The notes under the pieces: generated by a model
What the model saw: only the letters and a program-made list of their open reading frames with translations
What the model was told of the DNA's origin: nothing
Databases searched by the model: none
Assembly: GCA_937983035.1 (NCBI GenBank)
Contig: CALKAN010000153.1
Span: 1 to 5,417, forward strand
Direction of reading: 5' to 3'
Length of the DNA stretch: 5,417 bases
Source: an uncultured Paenibacillaceae bacterium
GTDB taxonomy: Bacteria; Bacillota; Bacilli; Paenibacillales; CALAME01
Position numbers and translations under genes: made by a program
Part shown: positions 1 to 5,417 of the stretch, piece by piece
Numbering within the stretch: position 1 is the first letter of the stretch
How the letters are laid out: every line of letters starts with the position of its first letter

Positions 1-1051
1 TATGCGATCACTTGGAACGCGGCGTCCGGATTGCTGCTGTTGTTCGGAATGACAAAGCCGTCCGAGAATACGCCGGGCCCAACGCCGGGCAAATCCGAAA
101 ATGTCGGATACGTCGTAATGCCCCAGTCCAGGCCGTTGTTTGCGGCCTCGATAAAATCAGCATCTCCGAGCAAAATCAAGTGCGGATACATAGCGAGCGT
201 GCCTTCAAGATAGAAATTTCGCACTCCGCCCCAATTCGGCCCGTCCGGGAAGTTGCCCGGAATGCTTGTCATGCGTTCAAACGTCTGGAACAATCTTCTC
301 CAATCTTCCGTCTCGGCGACGACAGATCGATTCGTTTCCGGATTCACAAACGGCAAAGACAGCTGCGTTTGAATTCGGTTTATGCTGTTGCCCGGATGAA
401 TCCCGCGATACTGAATGCCCTGGTCTTCCCGCGTCACTCTTGCTCCCAGTTCAATCGCTTCATCCCAAGTAATGCCAACATGCGGATAAGGCACGGCAAA
501 TTTGTCGAAAATTTCTTTATTGTAATGGAGCGCAAAAGAAAAAGCTCTAAACGGCATGTAAATCAACTCGCTGTTGGGCGAATAAGAGCGAATGCTGTCT
601 TCCAGCCCGGGTTCCAGCCGTTCCATGTCAAAATCATATTCGGAACTTCCAACAGCACCAGATCATGAATATTCGTCAAGCCTTCCCAAATGATGTCCGG
701 GATTTGTCCGGCGATAATCAAATCATTGATCGAACCGCTGCTTTGGCTGTCTGTTTTTTCTATCGTAATATGCGGAAACTGCTCTTTCAAAGGCGCTTTA
801 ATATATGTTTCGAAATCTTCATCTAACAGCTGTGTTTTCGCATAAATCGTCAGTGTCATCGGCTCGGGCGGCTGCTCTTCTATTTTCTCAGAAGCTTGTT
901 CTTCGCGATCCTCTTTTTCAATGTTTGGCTGCTGCACAGGCGCTGGCTGATCCGCTTGCGATCCTGCCCCGTTTCCGCTCCCTGAACACGCTGCCAAAAC
1001 GAGCAGCGCTGCCAGCAAATACATTATCATAAAGCCGCTTTTTTTCATCAT
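1..1051 (-). pseudogene. Extracellular solute-binding lipoprotein SBP1 (ABC family 1), frameshifted and cut by the window edge
   Basis: This gene encodes a membrane-anchored substrate-capture protein of a carbohydrate-type ABC importer. The protein begins MMKKSG, has a hydrophobic segment at residues 7-21 and a canonical lipobox LAAC with the acylated Cys22, followed by a Gln/Pro/Glu-rich linker to about residue 65. The start at 1051 has GAGGTG 8 nt upstream. Frame 1 runs to the family-like GLTNIHDLVLLEVPN (ending at residue 138, about position 638), then goes out of register and stops at 563. The rest reads on in another frame from DMERLEPG through LHYNKEIFDKF, GIQYRG, QLSLPFVNPET and GFVIPNNSSNPDAAF to position 1 without a stop. 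Alignment by eye with SBP2 (3425-4847) shows about eight codons missing at the junction, so a deletion of about 25 nt explains the shift. The substrate is unknown; no permease is visible. The family call is firm; the pseudogene call assumes the sequence is correct. Confidence 0.88.
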
Positions 1052-1093
1052 TTTGCATTCACCTCATTTTGTTTTGATTCAACCATGTTTTTT

Positions 1094-1162
1094 TCAAACC
1101 CCCTTCGTAATGAACGGCTTCATGATCATCGGCCCCATCGCGTGCTGCTTCACTTTATTCAC
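1094..1162 (-). CDS. Possible 22-residue leader peptide upstream of SBP1
   Basis: A short open frame starts at GTG (1162) and ends at TGA (1094). It begins MNKVKQHAMG and continues PMIMKPFITKGV. A strong purine-rich Shine-Dalgarno (GGGGGAGG, complement of 1174-1181) lies 11 nt upstream, a little far but much better than chance. An extended -10 promoter at 1198-1203 would place it early in the transcript, and it ends 42 nt before the SBP1 start, which has its own ribosome binding site. The peptide is basic at the N-terminus with a methionine-rich apolar middle, and I do not recognise it. It could be a regulatory leader, a small protein or chance; no equivalent with a comparable ribosome binding site precedes SBP2. 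Confidence 0.33.
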   Translation of the reverse strand: MNKVKQHAMGPMIMKPFITKGV

Positions 1163-1197
1163 ATGGTGATCATCCTCCCCCTTTATTCTGCGATTGC

Positions 1198-1226
1198 TTT
1201 ATATCATTTGCTTGTTCATTGATTAA
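1198..1226 (-). promoter_or_regulatory. Extended -10 promoter candidate for the SBP1 unit
   Basis: On the minus strand TGATATAAA gives an extended -10 (TATAAA, complement of 1198-1203). A weak -35, TTAATC (complement of 1221-1226), lies 17 bp upstream. The -35 sits inside the 26-bp repeated element at 1214-1239, so a protein bound there would cover it. The same TGATATAA form occurs in front of the carboxypeptidase gene. Confidence 0.5.
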
Positions 1227-1239
1227 GAACAAGGTTCTT
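1214..1239. promoter_or_regulatory. Repeated tripartite operator-like element, copy A
   Basis: On the plus strand it reads GTTCAT, 5 bp, AAGAAC (1225-1230), AAG, GTTCTT (1234-1239). The second and third half-sites form a perfect 6-bp inverted repeat around a 3-bp centre. The first and second form the CTTGTTC/GAACAAG inverted repeat across 1211-1233. The copy overlaps the putative SBP1 -35 and lies 163 bp upstream of the SBP1 start. Binding by a transcription factor is inferred from the conserved geometry. Confidence 0.65.
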
Positions 1240-1318
1240 GCAGCAAGGAAAAAACATTACGGCCGCATTTTCTCTTCAAGCCGTTTGATTGTTCTTCGCA
1301 TCAGCGCTGCTTCCAGCA

Positions 1319-1771
1319 TTAAGCATTCATCCGGCCGTATGCTGTACATCGCTCCGCCTTCGCTGCAACGCCGGGGATGAAAATGTTTAGATTGTTATTT
1401 TCCGCATATTTAATCATTTCTCGAATCGCCTGCGTATCGTCCGTGATTCCGTCTGCTTTGGCTCCAACTAACGGAGCAGGAGGATGCTTGATGTTCACTG
1501 CTCTTTCGCCAAGATCTGCGGAATAATCTAACAACTGTTCCGCATGTTCATTGACGGCGCCGACCAAATTGTCCTTAGTGCTTGTTTTAAGCAATGCAAG
1601 GTCGCCGATTTTATCATGCGGACTGTTCCCGCCCGCCTTTGCGCTCAACTTATGAACAAGGCTGCCGGCTGCAGCAAGTCCGCCCGCCGCTGCCATCGTC
1701 TTGATCAAATCTCGTCGGCTTATTTTATCTTTCGGCCCTTCCATTGTTTCATTGTTCGTTTTGTCATCCAC
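1319..1771 (-). pseudogene. Truncated Tat-exported pectate-lyase-superfamily protein (N-terminal 150 residues)
   Basis: The chosen start is GTG at 1771, with AAAGGAGGT 10 nt upstream; longer frames reaching 1843 would begin upstream of this ribosome binding site. Residues 18-24 read SRRDLIK, a twin-arginine motif, followed by the Ala/Gly-rich stretch MAAAGGLAAAG, so Tat export is expected. Residues 54-75 (KIGDLALLKTSTKDNLVGAVNE) resemble linkers common in phage tail-fibre and appendage proteins. Residues 103-116 (GAKADGITDDTQAI) are the N-terminal signature of the Pectate_lyase_3 / GH28-related right-handed beta-helix family, and NIFIP (129-133) fits its first strand. Members usually continue for several hundred residues; this one drifts into VAAKAERCTAYGRMNA and stops. 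Another frame stays open from there to a TAA at 1257-1259 (MYSIRPDECLMLEAALMRRT and on) and may be decayed continuation. No catalytic helix remains, so enzymatic activity is unlikely. It is probably a remnant; transcription from the promoter at 1893-1921 looks intact. Confidence 0.75.
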
Positions 1772-1848
1772 AGTCAGCCTAACCTCCTTTGCAACAAGCT
1801 GTTTTATTGGAATGATCCATGCGATGAAAATGCTGCTATCCACCTATT

Positions 1849-1874
1849 GTTCTTAATTTAAGAACATCGTTCTA
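1849..1874. promoter_or_regulatory. Repeated tripartite operator-like element, copy B
   Basis: On the plus strand it reads GTTCTT (1849-1854), 5 bp, AAGAAC (1860-1865), ATC, GTTCTA (1869-1874). The first 17 bp are a perfect palindrome, GTTCTTAA-T-TTAAGAAC, and the next overlapping inverted repeat is AGAAC-ATC-GTTCT. It lies about 19 bp downstream of the -10 of the leftward promoter at 1893-1921, a classical position for a repressor, and 78 bp from the GTG start of the pectate-lyase fragment. Confidence 0.7.
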
Positions 1875-1892
1875 CTATTTTGATTTAATCCT

Positions 1893-1921
1893 AAATTACG
1901 CGCAATTTTTTCAGTTGTCAA
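1893..1921 (-). promoter_or_regulatory. Strong sigma-A-type promoter for the pectate-lyase fragment
   Basis: The minus strand carries a perfect -35 TTGACA (complement of 1916-1921), a 17-bp spacer and -10 TAATTT (complement of 1893-1898). Transcription should start near 1886 and run left through copy B of the repeated element into the gene starting at 1771, giving a leader of about 115 nt. Confidence 0.72.
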
Positions 1922-1951
1922 TACTTTTTTTGTCATTCGCCCAAAGTCATC

Positions 1952-1963
1952 ATGTGATCACAT
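1952..1963. promoter_or_regulatory. 12-bp perfect palindrome in the divergent control region
   Basis: ATGTGATCACAT is fully self-complementary and sits between the leftward promoter (1893-1921) and the rightward carboxypeptidase promoter (2049-2057). It could be an operator for either. A single 12-bp palindrome can arise by chance, and it does not match the spaced CRP-type site of Proteobacteria. Confidence 0.25.
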
Positions 1964-2048
1964 CAACATTTTCTGCAAATGAAATTCCAAATAATAACAC
2001 GCATTCCATTTCTCTACATTAATTTTCATGGAGTCAGCACCTCATGCA

Positions 2049-2057
2049 TGATATAAT
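2049..2057 (+). promoter_or_regulatory. Extended -10 promoter for the M15 carboxypeptidase gene
   Basis: TGATATAAT contains a perfect TATAAT (2052-2057) preceded by the TG of an extended -10. At 17-bp spacing the -35 position reads TGGAGT (2029-2034), which is weak, consistent with reliance on the extended -10. A start point near 2064 leaves a leader of about 30 nt containing the ribosome binding site GGAGTG (2079-2084). Confidence 0.65.
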
Positions 2058-2092
2058 GATTCATACATAAAAATCGATGGAGTGAAGAAACC

Positions 2093-3235
2093 ATGCTTAA
2101 AAACCAATTCAAAAAATATACTGTAATAGGCCTGTTAAGCGGCTTAATCGTAACCGGCGCCGGATGTGCGAACCTTGCGGAAGACCACCCGGCAGATCAG
2201 GCAGCAGACCAAATTTCAGATTCTCGCGAAACCGAACAATCAGACACAGAGCCTGCATTCAGCACGGATCCGGATGCCGATAAGGAGGAGATCATCATTG
2301 CAAACCTGAAGTTTGATCGCGGCAGTGATGCGGCTGCAGCCGTATTTCCTAATACGGTGTTGGATTTGAATCTGCTGGCGGAGTTGGAAGACGGCACGGT
2401 TGTCGATACTCGGGAAGCCGGCGTGATGGATCAGATCGAATTTTCTGTAGACGCTGAATGGGCATCCATCACTAACGAGGGCAGGCTCGCCGTAAACAGC
2501 GATGCTCCCGCCGGATCTGAAGCAGTCATTACGGCAATCTGCGAAGACGTTCAAGCCGAAGCTAAAGTTGTTGTGCTCTATTCCCTGGGAGATACGATCG
2601 AAGCTTCAGCAAACTCGGATCTGCCCGTCGTAACGAATGCTTCCAGCATCGCTGTAGTCGTGAACAAACAAAGGAGCTTGGAACCAAACTACGCGCCGGA
2701 TGATCTCGTCATTCCTGATGTAGAATTTTTCATCGAAGGCAACGATCAGAAAAAATATTTGCGCAAGCCGGCGGCAGAAGCGTTGGAACAGCTGTTTGCC
2801 GCGGCCAAAGAAGAAGGCATTCATTTGGTGGCTGTATCCGGCTACCGTTCCTATGAGCGGCAAAAGAGCATCTTTGAATACAATGTGCAAACCCAAGGAG
2901 AAGAACATGCCAGAAGATTCAGCGCAGTGCCCGGGACGAGCGAACATCAAACCGGATTAGCGATGGACATTTCCAGCCGTGAATTCGGCAACCGATTAGA
3001 ACAAGAATTCGGAGATACAGAAGCTGGAAAATGGGTTGCAGAAAATTGTCATAAATTCGGCTTTATTATCCGTTATCCGAATGGCAAAGAAGATATTACC
3101 GGCTACGCCTATGAACCATGGCACTTGCGCTATGTCGGCGTTCCTTTGGCGGAAAGCATCGCCGCATCCGGGTTGACGATGGAAGAGTACTTTAATGAAG
3201 CGGTTGCTGCGTTTGCCGGCGAGGCCGCTGAATAA
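2093..3235 (+). CDS. VanY-like D-alanyl-D-alanine carboxypeptidase lipoprotein (peptidase M15) with Ig-like domain
   Basis: The 380-residue protein is a predicted surface zinc peptidase that trims C-terminal D-Ala from peptidoglycan stem peptides. The ATG at 2093 has GGAGTG 8 nt upstream. Residues 9-24 form a signal peptide ending GAG-Cys25; Gly at -3 makes this a non-canonical lipobox. An acidic, low-complexity tether follows to about residue 65. Residues 70-162 look like a bacterial Ig-like (BIG_2) domain, with WASITNEGRLAV and AGSEAVITA. The M15B catalytic domain covers about 200-365: SGYRSYERQ (249-257), zinc ligands His285 and Asp292 in SEHQTGLAMD, and Glu341 (catalytic base) and His344 (third ligand) in EPWHLRYVG. 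All key residues are present. It is transcribed alone, divergent from the pectate-lyase fragment and convergent with SBP2. Specificity could be D,D or L,D, as in LdcB-type relatives; nothing shows it confers vancomycin resistance, since vanHAX are absent. Confidence 0.93.
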   Translation: MLKNQFKKYTVIGLLSGLIVTGAGCANLAEDHPADQAADQISDSRETEQSDTEPAFSTDPDADKEEIIIANLKFDRGSDAAAAVFPNTVLDLNLLAELEDGTVVDTREAGVMDQIEFSVDAEWASITNEGRLAVNSDAPAGSEAVITAICEDVQAEAKVVVLYSLGDTIEASANSDLPVVTNASSIAVVVNKQRSLEPNYAPDDLVIPDVEFFIEGNDQKKYLRKPAAEALEQLFAAAKEEGIHLVAVSGYRSYERQKSIFEYNVQTQGEEHARRFSAVPGTSEHQTGLAMDISSREFGNRLEQEFGDTEAGKWVAENCHKFGFIIRYPNGKEDITGYAYEPWHLRYVGVPLAESIAASGLTMEEYFNEAVAAFAGEAAE

Positions 3236-3304
3236 ATCTCAATGACAGCTGCGCAGAAAACTGGAAAACCAACCGTTGGGACAAGTTAAAATCGCAAAAT
3301 GCAT

Positions 3305-3377
3305 AAAAACCGGGAACACGCGGCGAATCGATTTTTGGAAGAATCATTCCGGCTTGCCGGCGCGTTCCTGGTTTTTT
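3305..3377. terminator. Bidirectional rho-independent terminator
   Basis: AAAAACCGGGAAC (3305-3317) pairs with GTTCCTGGTTTTT (3364-3376) over 13 bp with one G-T wobble. After one mismatch, CGC at 3319-3321 pairs with GCG at 3360-3362. The loop holds two small hairpins, GGAA/TTCC and CCGG-CTTG-CCGG. The A-run on one side and T-run on the other give a U-tract on both strands. It serves the carboxypeptidase gene ending at 3235 and SBP2 ending at 3425. Confidence 0.8.
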
Positions 3378-3424
3378 CGCATGTCAAAATCAGCAATCAT
3401 CGACGGCTTCGCTGCCTCAGCTGT

Positions 3425-4847
3425 TTATTCTGGTTTTGGATTCGCTTCAATGATGCTGTTGATCTCTTCATCTGCCAATCTCAGCGCCGTATTGACATCC
3501 AATTCCCCGCGAACCAATTCATTCAACTTTGCATTGACCACTCCAACGGCTTGTGCATCCCAGTAAGAACTTTTCGCAGGAGGCGCTATTTCAAGCGCAT
3601 ATACGAGACTGACGTCGAGTCCGACCATTTCCGCGATCTCGTTCCCTTCAAACAAAGCGGCTTGAACAGCTTCATTCGCAAGCGGAGTGGCAATGCCCAT
3701 TCGCGCGTACTCAAGCTGCACTTCATCCGAAGTTAAATGTTCGAGCACTTTAAAGGCAAAGTCCGGATCACGTGAATTTACCGGAATGGAATAACCTTGA
3801 CCAAAAAAGCCGGTGCTTCTTTTCGGGTTTTCTTCAAACACTGGGAAGGTGGAAATCCCCATGTTCATGCCTTCTTCGATCGGCTTTCGAAATGCTTCAT
3901 AGGCGATGCTGATCAAATGCGGAAACATCGCAATAATTTGATCTTCAAGAAACAGCGGCGTTGAAGCGCCTAACTGCACTCTTCCGTTTTGACGAACCGG
4001 CAAGTTTCCTGGAATGCTGTAAATGTCTTGATACGTTTGGAACATCTTTTTCCATCCCGGATGGGAGTTGATCACCGATTTGCCCGTTTCTTCGTCAACA
4101 AACGGCAGCGATAATTGCATATACATCCGATTAATGTTCAGTCCCGCATCCAGCCCGCGATATTGGATGCCGTCTTCAAATTTCGTCAACCTGCGAGCCA
4201 AATCAATCAACTCGTTCCAAGTGCTGCCTGCTTTCGGATATTCAACGCCAAAGCGATCGAAAATATCCTTATTGTAATGAAGAACGAACGGCTGATATTG
4301 CGTCGGGAATATTAATATTTCTTCATTTGCTGAATAGCCCCGGATCGATTCAATCATGCTTGCGTCGATGCGGCTTAAATCATCATTATGTTTTCGGATC
4401 AAAGGCTCGATATCGATCGGGATATTGCGCGTAATCATGGCATTCACATTCGTAATGCCCGATTCAATCAAATCGACGGCGATGTTGGATGCGATCATCG
4501 TATCGTACGTTAATCCATCCGTGCCAAGCTGCAGCTGCACAATTCACTTCAGGAAATTTCTTCCTCAAAAATCGATGCGTATATTGCTCAAAGTCTTGTT
4601 CAGACGTAGAAGAAGGCGTCAAAATGACAAATTCAGCCGGATGCTCCGCCTCCAGAACGGCTTGCGCCTCGGAAACCGGCTCTGATGAAGGCTGCTCCGC
4701 ATCCTTTTGCGGCTGTTTCTCGGTTTGTTCCGACGCTGGCTGCGAAGGCTCTTGTGCAATGTTATTGCTTTGTTCTCCGGCACATCCCGCGATGAAGCAA
4801 ATGACAAATAACAATGACAACCATGCCCATGCATGTTTTTTACTCAT
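3425..4847 (-). pseudogene. Extracellular solute-binding lipoprotein SBP2 (ABC family 1), single-base frameshift
   Basis: This is a paralogue of SBP1 and a predicted substrate-capture lipoprotein. I chose the ATG at 4847 (MSKKHA) because GAGGTG lies 8 nt upstream, matching SBP1; the ATG at 4853 is only 2 nt away from it. Residues 7-21 are hydrophobic, with lipobox IAGC (Cys22) and a Gln/Glu/Pro linker to about 65. Frame 1 runs to FPEVN (residue 102) and then goes out of register. Removing one T of a TT pair (plus-strand AA at 4541-4542) restores EVNVQLQLGTDGL and an uninterrupted 473-residue protein ending at 3425, a normal length for the family. Shared blocks with SBP1 include LHYNKDIFDRFGVEYP, GIQYRGLDAG, QLSLPFVDEETGKS, SIPGN and GYSIPVNSRDPDFAF. 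No permease genes adjoin it. A sequencing error is possible; otherwise it is a recent pseudogene, since everything else is well preserved. Confidence 0.88.
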
Positions 4848-4959
4848 GCCCATTTCACCTCGATTTCAATTAATCAACCTGCAATTCATTCTCTTCACTA
4901 TTGCCTTCTTAATCACTCTCACTCATTCAAAAGCTTAAAGAAAGCCATCTCCCTTATTT

Positions 4960-4985
4960 GTTCTGTAGTTAAGAACATCGTTCAT
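4960..4985. promoter_or_regulatory. Repeated tripartite operator-like element, copy C
   Basis: On the plus strand it reads GTTCTG (4960-4965), 5 bp, AAGAAC (4971-4976), ATC, GTTCAT (4980-4985), the same geometry as the other copies with slightly weaker outer half-sites. The copy lies 112 bp upstream of the SBP2 start. A possible -10 (TATTAA, complement of 4985-4990) touches its edge, but I find no good -35 for it. Confidence 0.62.
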
Positions 4986-5181
4986 TAATATGGTGAAAAA
5001 AAGCATCTCCATCACTCGCATGTCGGCAATACCATAAGTAAGCGATTGCATTTATGCAATGACTCCATATTTGACTGTTTGTATTGGCGTAAAGAAACAT
5101 GTCCATCAGTGCAGGACCTAAAATGCTTCCACCCATGATTTGACTTTGACATTGAAGCCAATGGAAAACACTCTTTTTTGT
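4986..5181. other. Leader region between operator copies C and D, no convincing gene
   Basis: Transcripts from the leftward promoter at 5268-5296 would cross this stretch before reaching SBP2. Two minus-strand frames are open here. One contains MGGSILGPALMDMFLYANTN, with its ATG near 5136; the other starts MSKSNHGWKHFR. Neither has a ribosome binding site or a recognisable family. The perfect inverted repeat ATTGCAT-TT-ATGCAAT (5045-5060) could form a small hairpin. By position it corresponds to the pectate-lyase fragment between copies A and B, so it may be what is left of a lost gene. Confidence 0.35.
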
Positions 5182-5207
5182 GTTCTTTATTAAAGAACGA
5201 TGTTCTT
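5182..5207. promoter_or_regulatory. Repeated tripartite operator-like element, copy D
   Basis: On the plus strand it reads GTTCTT (5182-5187), 5 bp, AAGAAC (5193-5198), GAT, GTTCTT (5202-5207). It is the most perfect copy: the first 17 bp form the palindrome GTTCTTTA-T-TAAAGAAC, and the last 15 bp form AAGAAC-GAT-GTTCTT. It lies about 60 bp downstream of the -10 of the leftward promoter at 5268-5296. Confidence 0.7.
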
Positions 5208-5267
5208 CTAATCTTCGAAAAAAAATAAGCAAAGATGTTTATGCCATGATCTTTGCGTATATTCCTA

Positions 5268-5296
5268 AGATTACGAAAGAACATTGCTGTTGTCAA
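5268..5296 (-). promoter_or_regulatory. Strong sigma-A-type promoter upstream of the SBP2 unit
   Basis: The minus strand carries TTGACA (complement of 5291-5296), a 17-bp spacer and TAATCT (complement of 5268-5273). Start near 5261 gives a leader of about 410 nt to SBP2 unless an unrecognised small gene lies in between. It matches the architecture of the promoter at 1893-1921, and its spacer also contains one GTTCTT half-site. Confidence 0.68.
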
Positions 5297-5334
5297 TCGT
5301 TTTTTGAAAGTTTTCCCTTTTGCCAAGCAAACAG

Positions 5335-5417
5335 ATGCGGCGCGAGACGTTCGCACAAGCGATAACGAACTGCCGGCTGGCGAACGAAGCACTGAAACTA
5401 AGGCGCCTGCATGACGA
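5335..5417 (+). CDS. Possible start of a plus-strand gene running off the right edge
   Basis: From ATG 5335 an open frame reads MRRETFAQAITN, then CRLANEALKLRRLHD, to the edge. It has G/C-rich third positions and the pattern of a charged amphipathic helix. The opposite strand in this stretch reads Ser/Arg-rich, as antisense to such helices often does. There is no ribosome binding site before the ATG, and the frame has a stop 33 nt upstream. It may be a gene start, a remnant or chance. I do not recognise the protein. Confidence 0.2.
   Translation, partial: MRRETFAQAITNCRLANEALKLRRLHD

Noticed and set aside
12..668. 218-codon open frame on the plus strand
   Set aside because: It is antisense to SBP1, whose minus-strand product aligns with SBP2; its own translation has no recognisable features.
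1225..1239. LexA (SOS) boxes of the Bacillus GAAC-N4-GTTC type
   Set aside because: The spacing between GAAC and GTTC is 3 bp in all four copies, not 4, and a third half-site is always present.
2093..3235. Vancomycin-resistance cluster
   Set aside because: Only a VanY-family enzyme is present; no vanH, vanA/B ligase, vanX or VanRS genes occur in the window.
4535..4550. Programmed ribosomal frameshifting in SBP2
   Set aside because: There is no slippery heptamer or obvious stimulatory stem, and solute-binding proteins are not known to use it; a simple indel explains the break.
4489..4938. 149-codon plus-strand open frame antisense to the SBP2 N-terminus
   Set aside because: It shadows the lipoprotein signal and linker; it has a Cys/Ser-rich composition and no ribosome binding site that I can see.
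1214..5207. CRISPR array or iteron-type origin
   Set aside because: The four copies are 200 to 3000 bp apart, sit in promoter regions and lack regular spacers; no cas or replication gene is nearby.
5012..5392. 126-codon minus-strand open frame at the right side
   Set aside because: It runs through the TTGACA promoter and operator copy D and has the Ser/Arg-rich look of antisense translation near its start; no family features.

Overview
The window looks like a chromosomal segment of a Gram-positive, endospore-former-type Firmicute, most likely Paenibacillaceae. This rests on three things: GGAGG-type ribosome binding sites, two paralogous carbohydrate-type solute-binding lipoproteins without adjacent permeases, and a Tat-secreted pectate-lyase-fold protein with a tail-fibre-like linker. 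The taxon is inferred from style; no marker gene is present.

Layout. Positions 1-1051 (minus) hold a solute-binding lipoprotein (SBP1) that runs off the left edge and is broken by a frameshifting deletion near 638. Positions 1094-1162 (minus) hold a possible 22-residue peptide gene in its leader. Positions 1319-1771 (minus) hold the first 150 residues of a Tat-exported pectate-lyase-superfamily protein, truncated before its beta-helix. A control region at 1775-2092 separates this leftward group from the only clearly intact gene, a VanY/M15-type carboxypeptidase lipoprotein at 2093-3235 (plus). A bidirectional terminator at 3305-3377 separates that gene from a second, convergent solute-binding lipoprotein (SBP2, 3425-4847, minus), which is broken by a one-base frameshift near 4541. 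Positions 4848-5334 are a long leader and control region with no convincing gene. The right edge may hold the start of a plus-strand gene.

The most striking signal is non-coding. A 26-bp element occurs four times, always in the same orientation and always between genes (1214-1239, 1849-1874, 4960-4985, 5182-5207). Each copy has three half-sites in fixed geometry: GTTC, then AAGAAC ending 17 bp from the start, then GTTC after a 3-bp spacer. The core is therefore two overlapping palindromes that share the middle half-site. Two copies lie just downstream of near-consensus sigma-A promoters (TTGACA-17-TAATTT and TTGACA-17-TAATCT), and a third overlaps the -35 of an extended -10 promoter. The natural reading is that one unidentified repressor or activator controls both broken SBP units and the pectate-lyase fragment. 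Both units share an order: strong promoter, site, intervening sequence, site, SBP. The genes appear to be decaying while their operators remain well kept.
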